Assembly: GCA_014860455.1 (NCBI GenBank) | Contig: JACZJQ010000282.1 | Coordinates: 1-34,590, forward strand | Length of the DNA stretch: 34,590 nt | Source: Bryobacteraceae bacterium | GTDB taxonomy: Bacteria; Acidobacteriota; Terriglobia; Bryobacterales; Bryobacteraceae | Direction of reading: 5' to 3' | Part shown: positions 31,322-34,590 of the stretch, in pieces | Numbering within the stretch: the stretch's first letter is position 1 | Layout: the number at the start of each line of letters is the position of its first letter | The notes under the pieces: generated by a model | What the model was told of the DNA's origin: nothing | The model's database searches: none | The model's input: the letters and a program-made list of their open reading frames with translations, nothing else | Translations under genes and position numbers: made by a program

Positions 31322-32327
31322 GGACGAGGCTGTCGAGCGAGGGGCCTTTCTGGACGTTGCGGCGCTGGAGCGTGACCAGTTCGTCGGTGAGTTCGACGGC
31401 CTGGCGCAGCCAGTCGAAGCTGATGCGGGCGGCGACGGGAGAGAGGCGGTCGATGAGGTCGCGGTTGCGGATGGATTCCGAACCGGCGTGCAGGGCGAGC
31501 AGGTCTTCGAGCAGGCCGTAGAGGGGACGGAAGTAGAGGTCGAGCTTTTCGGATTTCGAGGCCAGCAGGGATTCCGATGCTTTGACCCAAGCGGCGAACT
31601 GGGCGGCGCCAGAGGCTGCTTCGAGCAGGGCGAGCATGGCGGCGCGGCGTTTCTCGTAGACGTCGAGATCGAGCGAAAGGGCGAGGCCGGGGCTGCCGGC
31701 GGCATAGGCGACGCGTTTGCCGACATCGGAGGCGTTGCGGGAGTTGAGGAATGTGCGGACTTCGGAGTCGGGCAGCGGGGACATGGAGAGCTGGACCGAG
31801 CGGGATCGGATGGTAGGGGGCAGGTCGTAGGCGTTTTCGGCGGTAGCGAAGAGGATGAGGTGGGGCGGGGGCTCTTCGAGGGTTTTGAGCAGGGAATCAG
31901 ATGACTGCTGGGTGGTGCGGTCGATCTGATCGATGAGGAAGACCTTCCACTTGCCTCTGAGCGGCAGGCGCTGGGCGCGTTCGCGGAGCATGCGCATCTG
32001 CTGGATGGAGATCTGGCGTAGCGGGCCTTCGGGACAGAAAGTGGTGAAATCGGGGTGGGTGGAGAAGAGCAGAGGGTCTTCGGAGCGTTTTTCGCTGGTC
32101 CATTTTTCGCGTTCGGTGATGATGGCGCGATTGGAGGCGAGCGAGAGGTCGTCGGCGTCGATGCGCTCGGGGTGGTCGAGCAGTCGCTGGGCGAAGCGGC
32201 GGGCGAGGGTGGCCTTGCCGACGCCTTCGGGTCCCGAGATGAGCAGGGTTTGCGGGATGCGGTGGGAGGCGATCATGCGCTCCAGGGTTTCCTGGGCGGC
32301 CTGGTTGCCGTGAAAGCCTTCAAACAT
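31245..32327 (-). CDS. holB: DNA polymerase III delta' subunit
   Basis: Clamp-loader subunit of 360 residues for DNA replication. The AAA+ domain opens MFEGFHGNQAAQETLERMIASHRIPQTLLISGPEGVGKAT with Walker A-like GPEGVGKAT at 32-40, followed by FLIDQIDRTTQQSSDSLLKTLEEPPPHLILFATAE and the arginine-finger region TIRSRSVQL. The usual zinc-binding Cys set of the family is not visible. It overlaps tmk by 8 bp upstream, the common bacterial tmk-holB pair. The 3' end overlaps the CheW-like gene by 77 bp antisense, and the last about 25 residues look poorly conserved. Confidence 0.88.
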   Translation of the reverse strand: MFEGFHGNQAAQETLERMIASHRIPQTLLISGPEGVGKATLARRFAQRLLDHPERIDADDLSLASNRAIITEREKWTSEKRSEDPLLFSTHPDFTTFCPEGPLRQISIQQMRMLRERAQRLPLRGKWKVFLIDQIDRTTQQSSDSLLKTLEEPPPHLILFATAENAYDLPPTIRSRSVQLSMSPLPDSEVRTFLNSRNASDVGKRVAYAAGSPGLALSLDLDVYEKRRAAMLALLEAASGAAQFAAWVKASESLLASKSEKLDLYFRPLYGLLEDLLALHAGSESIRNRDLIDRLSPVAARISFDWLRQAVELTDELVTLQRRNVQKGPSLDSLVLKLRGSLAHATTVPAQAPRATSRPV

Positions 32328-32985
32328 GGGATTCGGCGAAGCCCCTCCAGGTGGACCAGACGCGTTCGGCGACCTGCTCAGGCGTCCCTGAGCCGTCGAC
32401 GCGGCGGAGTCGATCGGGGTGGAGCCGTTCGAGTTCGAGATAGCCTCGGCGGACGCGGGCGTAGAACTCGTATTCCTGTTCGTCCATGCGGCTTTCCGAT
32501 GTGGCGCCGGTTTCGTTGTTGCGTGCGCGGGCGCGCTGGAGGCCAGCGTCGAGATCGAGATCGACCCAGATGGTGAGGTCGGGATTATGGCTGCGGCAGG
32601 CGACGCGGTCGAGGTCGACGACGACGCCGGTTCCCAACTGTCGCCCGTGGCCCTGATAGGCGTAGGTGGAGTCTGTCCAGCGGTCGGACAGCACGATTTC
32701 GCCGCGGCTGAGGGCGGGCAGCAGGAGTTCGTCGACGTTCTGGGCGCGGGCGGCGAAGTAGAGCAGCATCTCGGCGGTGGGGCTCAAGTCCTGGTTTTCG
32801 GGGTTGAGCAGGATCGAGCGGATGGCGCCGCCGATGCGGGTGCCGCCGGGCTCAGCGGTTTCGACGACGGTGTGGCCGGCCGTGCGTAGGCGTTCGGCGA
32901 ACAGGCGCATCTGGGTGGATTTGCCGGAGCCATCGAGACCCTCGAAGGTGATGAAGTAGCCGCGGCGGCGCTCAGTCGTAGACAA
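32320..32985 (-). CDS. tmk: Thymidylate kinase
   Basis: Kinase of 221 residues that makes dTDP from dTMP for DNA synthesis. The P-loop GLDGSGKST follows the opening strand YFITFEGL, the DR(Y/W) motif is SDRWTDSTYAYQGHGR, and the lid region is RARARNNETGATSESRMDEQ. Length fits the family. It overlaps holB by 8 bp and the uracil-DNA glycosylase gene by 14 bp, so the run is one transcription unit. Confidence 0.94.
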   Translation of the reverse strand: MSTTERRRGYFITFEGLDGSGKSTQMRLFAERLRTAGHTVVETAEPGGTRIGGAIRSILLNPENQDLSPTAEMLLYFAARAQNVDELLLPALSRGEIVLSDRWTDSTYAYQGHGRQLGTGVVVDLDRVACRSHNPDLTIWVDLDLDAGLQRARARNNETGATSESRMDEQEYEFYARVRRGYLELERLHPDRLRRVDGSGTPEQVAERVWSTWRGFAESHV

Positions 32986-33802
32986 AATGCAGCACCTTCT
33001 TCAGATCTTCCCAGCATTCGCGCTTGGCGTTCTGGTTGTAGGGACGCAGCAGGTAAGACGGGTGGTAGGTGGGCATTACCGGGATGTCGCGCCATTTGTA
33101 CCATTGGCCGCGGGCCTTGGTGATGCCTGTTTTAAGATCGAGCAGAGCCTTGGCGGCGGTGCCGCCGAGGGCGACGATGGCCTTGGGGCGGATCACCATG
33201 AGCTGCCTGAACAGGAACTGGCCGCAGATCTCCATCTCGTCGGCTTCGGGGGTGCGGTTATCGGGCGGACGGCATTTGACGACATTGCAGATGTAGACAT
33301 CAGGGCGGCGGATGGGGAGGCCTTCCTTTGCCGCGGTATTGTCAATCATCTGGGTGAGAAGCTGCCCGGCGCGGCCGACGAAAGGCAGCCCTTGCTCGTC
33401 TTCGTCGGCCCCGGGACCCTCACCGACAAACACCAGCAGCGCCTCCGGATTCCCGGATCCAAAAACAATCCGTTGTCTTGTCCGGCCCAGGCGGCAGCGG
33501 GTGCAGTCACCCATATCTTGGACGATTCTCTGAAGATTGTCATCCTCGGGAAGCATGGGCGGCAGAGGAGAATTCACCTGAATTGGGACTATCCTTTGGT
33601 CCTGGGTAACTACGTCGATCGCCTTAGCTGAAACATCGGATTGGATCTCTGAATCGGGGATGGGGGCGGTTTCCTGCTTCTGGGGGGAGGAACTGGGGCC
33701 GCTGTCGGCCGGAATATGTCCCGTCCAAAGCGTCTTGATGCCGAGGTCGCGGTAGAACTCGATGCGGCGTTTGAGAGCTTCGCTTTCGATCCGGGGCGCC
33801 AT
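32972..33802 (-). CDS. Family 4 uracil-DNA glycosylase ([4Fe-4S])
   Basis: Base-excision repair enzyme of 276 residues that removes uracil from DNA. The catalytic block is [23 protein letters not shown], followed by [15 protein letters not shown] and the loop motif TYHPSYLLR. Cys residues in [11 protein letters not shown] and the later KC and IC positions supply the iron-sulfur site of the family. An N-terminal extension of about 95 residues before the core is Pro/Ser/Gln-rich and not conserved. The frame is open far upstream; ATG 33802 lies 7 bp after the coaBC stop, while ATG 33826 would overlap it by 17 bp. Neither has a clear ribosome site. Confidence 0.87.
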   Translation of the reverse strand: MAPRIESEALKRRIEFYRDLGIKTLWTGHIPADSGPSSSPQKQETAPIPDSEIQSDVSAKAIDVVTQDQRIVPIQVNSPLPPMLPEDDNLQRIVQDMGDCTRCRLGRTRQRIVFGSGNPEALLVFVGEGPGADEDEQGLPFVGRAGQLLTQMIDNTAAKEGLPIRRPDVYICNVVKCRPPDNRTPEADEMEICGQFLFRQLMVIRPKAIVALGGTAAKALLDLKTGITKARGQWYKWRDIPVMPTYHPSYLLRPYNQNAKRECWEDLKKVLHFVYD

Positions 33803-33809
33803 GACAAGG

Positions 33810-34590
33810 TTACTGGCCTCGGGCATGACGCCGGAGGCGAAGGCCGAGTACGCGGTCCAGGATCTGATCGGCGAGGACGCGTTTCGGTGCCCGGTCGAGG
33901 CGGACGATGTCGCCTTCAACCGGGACGAGGGCGACTTCGTTGTCGTCGGATTCGAAGCCGGTGCCGCCCTGGTTGACGAGGTTGGCGACGACCATGTCGC
34001 AGTTCTTGGTCTTGAGTTTGCGGCGGGCTTCGTCGACCAGGTTCTGGGTTTCGGCGGCGAAGCCGATGAGGATCTGGTCGGACTTGACGCGGCCGATTTC
34101 GGCGAGGATGTCCGGGGTGGGGTCGAGTTCAAGCGAGAGGCGCATGGCCGTCTTCTTGACCTTCTGGGTGGGGACGTTGGCGACGTGGTAGTCGGCGACG
34201 GCGGCGGCTTTGATAATGATGGAGGCCAGTTTGACGTGGTTCATCACGGCATCGTGCATCTGGGCAGCGGTCTCGGTCTCAACCAGATCGACGCCCTCGG
34301 GAACGGGGATATGGACGGGTCCGGAAACCAGGATGACGCGCGCACCGCGCTCGGCGGCGGCTTCGGCGATAGCATAGCCCATTTTGCCGCTGGAGCGATT
34401 GGAGATAAAGCGGACCGGATCGAGGGGTTCGCGGGTGGGGCCGGCGGTGATCAGGATGGTCTCTCCGTCCAGATCATGGCGTTGGTGCAGGATCCTGTGG
34501 ACTTTTGAGGCGATCACAGCCGGTTCGGGAAGGCGGCCTGGACCGGTTGTGCCGCAGGCGAGGTCGCCGGAATCGGGGGCGATGATGTGG
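33810..34590 (-). CDS. coaBC: Phosphopantothenoylcysteine decarboxylase / phosphopantothenate-cysteine ligase, partial
   Basis: Bifunctional coenzyme A biosynthesis enzyme, cut by the window edge so most of the CoaC half is missing. The first visible residues, IIAPDSGDLACGTTGPGRLPEPAV read in the same frame, end the CoaC domain and include the active-site Cys in LACG. The CoaB ligase half starts at ETILITAGPTREPLDPVRFISNRSSGKMG, with KAAAVADYHV and GFAAET as further family blocks. The GTG at 34517 is internal, not a start. It leads the run coaBC, uracil-DNA glycosylase, tmk, holB. Confidence 0.93.
   Translation of the reverse strand, partial: HIIAPDSGDLACGTTGPGRLPEPAVIASKVHRILHQRHDLDGETILITAGPTREPLDPVRFISNRSSGKMGYAIAEAAAERGARVILVSGPVHIPVPEGVDLVETETAAQMHDAVMNHVKLASIIIKAAAVADYHVANVPTQKVKKTAMRLSLELDPTPDILAEIGRVKSDQILIGFAAETQNLVDEARRKLKTKNCDMVVANLVNQGGTGFESDDNEVALVPVEGDIVRLDRAPKRVLADQILDRVLGLRLRRHARGQ

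Overview
The window reads as one stretch of a GC-rich Acidobacteriota chromosome, most like the Bryobacteraceae/Solibacter group. The signs are a large TonB-dependent receptor with an N-terminal carboxypeptidase-regulatory-like domain, twin-arginine Gfo/Idh/MocA oxidoreductases, several beta-helix glycosidases, a c-heme sensor kinase with an NtrC-type regulator, and several start codons placed 6-7 nt after a -10 box (probable leaderless mRNAs). This placement is inferred from gene content only; no rRNA or tRNA gene was seen.

Left part (1-10.7 kb), plant-polysaccharide use: a partial TonB-dependent receptor and a GH28 pectinase-like enzyme on the minus strand; a hexuronate-type MFS transporter overlapping a uroporphyrinogen-decarboxylase-like methyltransferase on the plus strand; a GH120 beta-xylosidase on the minus strand; and two secreted-type Gfo/Idh/MocA oxidoreductases. 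Together they suggest uptake and breakdown of pectin and xylan fragments.

Middle part (10.7-20.6 kb): an adenosine-specific kinase, a MazEF-like toxin-antitoxin pair and RNase R, then a minus-strand operon starting from a near-perfect sigma-54 promoter at 20468-20483. It encodes a membrane-anchored GcvH-like protein that has lost its lipoyl lysine, a HybA-like four-cluster ferredoxin, a HybB/NrfD quinone-reactive membrane protein, a c-heme sensor kinase, a sigma-54 activator and an archaemetzincin. No catalytic Ni- or Mo-subunit is present. This is the best candidate here for an undescribed system.

Next (20.6-26.2 kb): a GNAT acetyltransferase, an NHL beta-propeller protein, a 175-bp MITE-like element flanked by CTAG, a UDP-xylose synthase-like epimerase, a membrane heterodisulfide-reductase-like iron-sulfur protein (ETF:menaquinone oxidoreductase type), a small membrane protein, and 335 bp with no gene. 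At about 26 kb the plus strand changes from C-rich to G-rich whatever the gene orientation, which points to a replication-strand switch, an inversion end or an assembly join.

Right part (26.2-34.6 kb): a clan GH-A glycosidase, two tandem 28-residue one-helix microproteins, a divergent SDR / tartrate-dehydrogenase pair sharing one compact promoter, a CheY-CheX-CheW group without CheA, and a housekeeping minus-strand run (CoaBC, uracil-DNA glycosylase, thymidylate kinase, DNA polymerase III delta').
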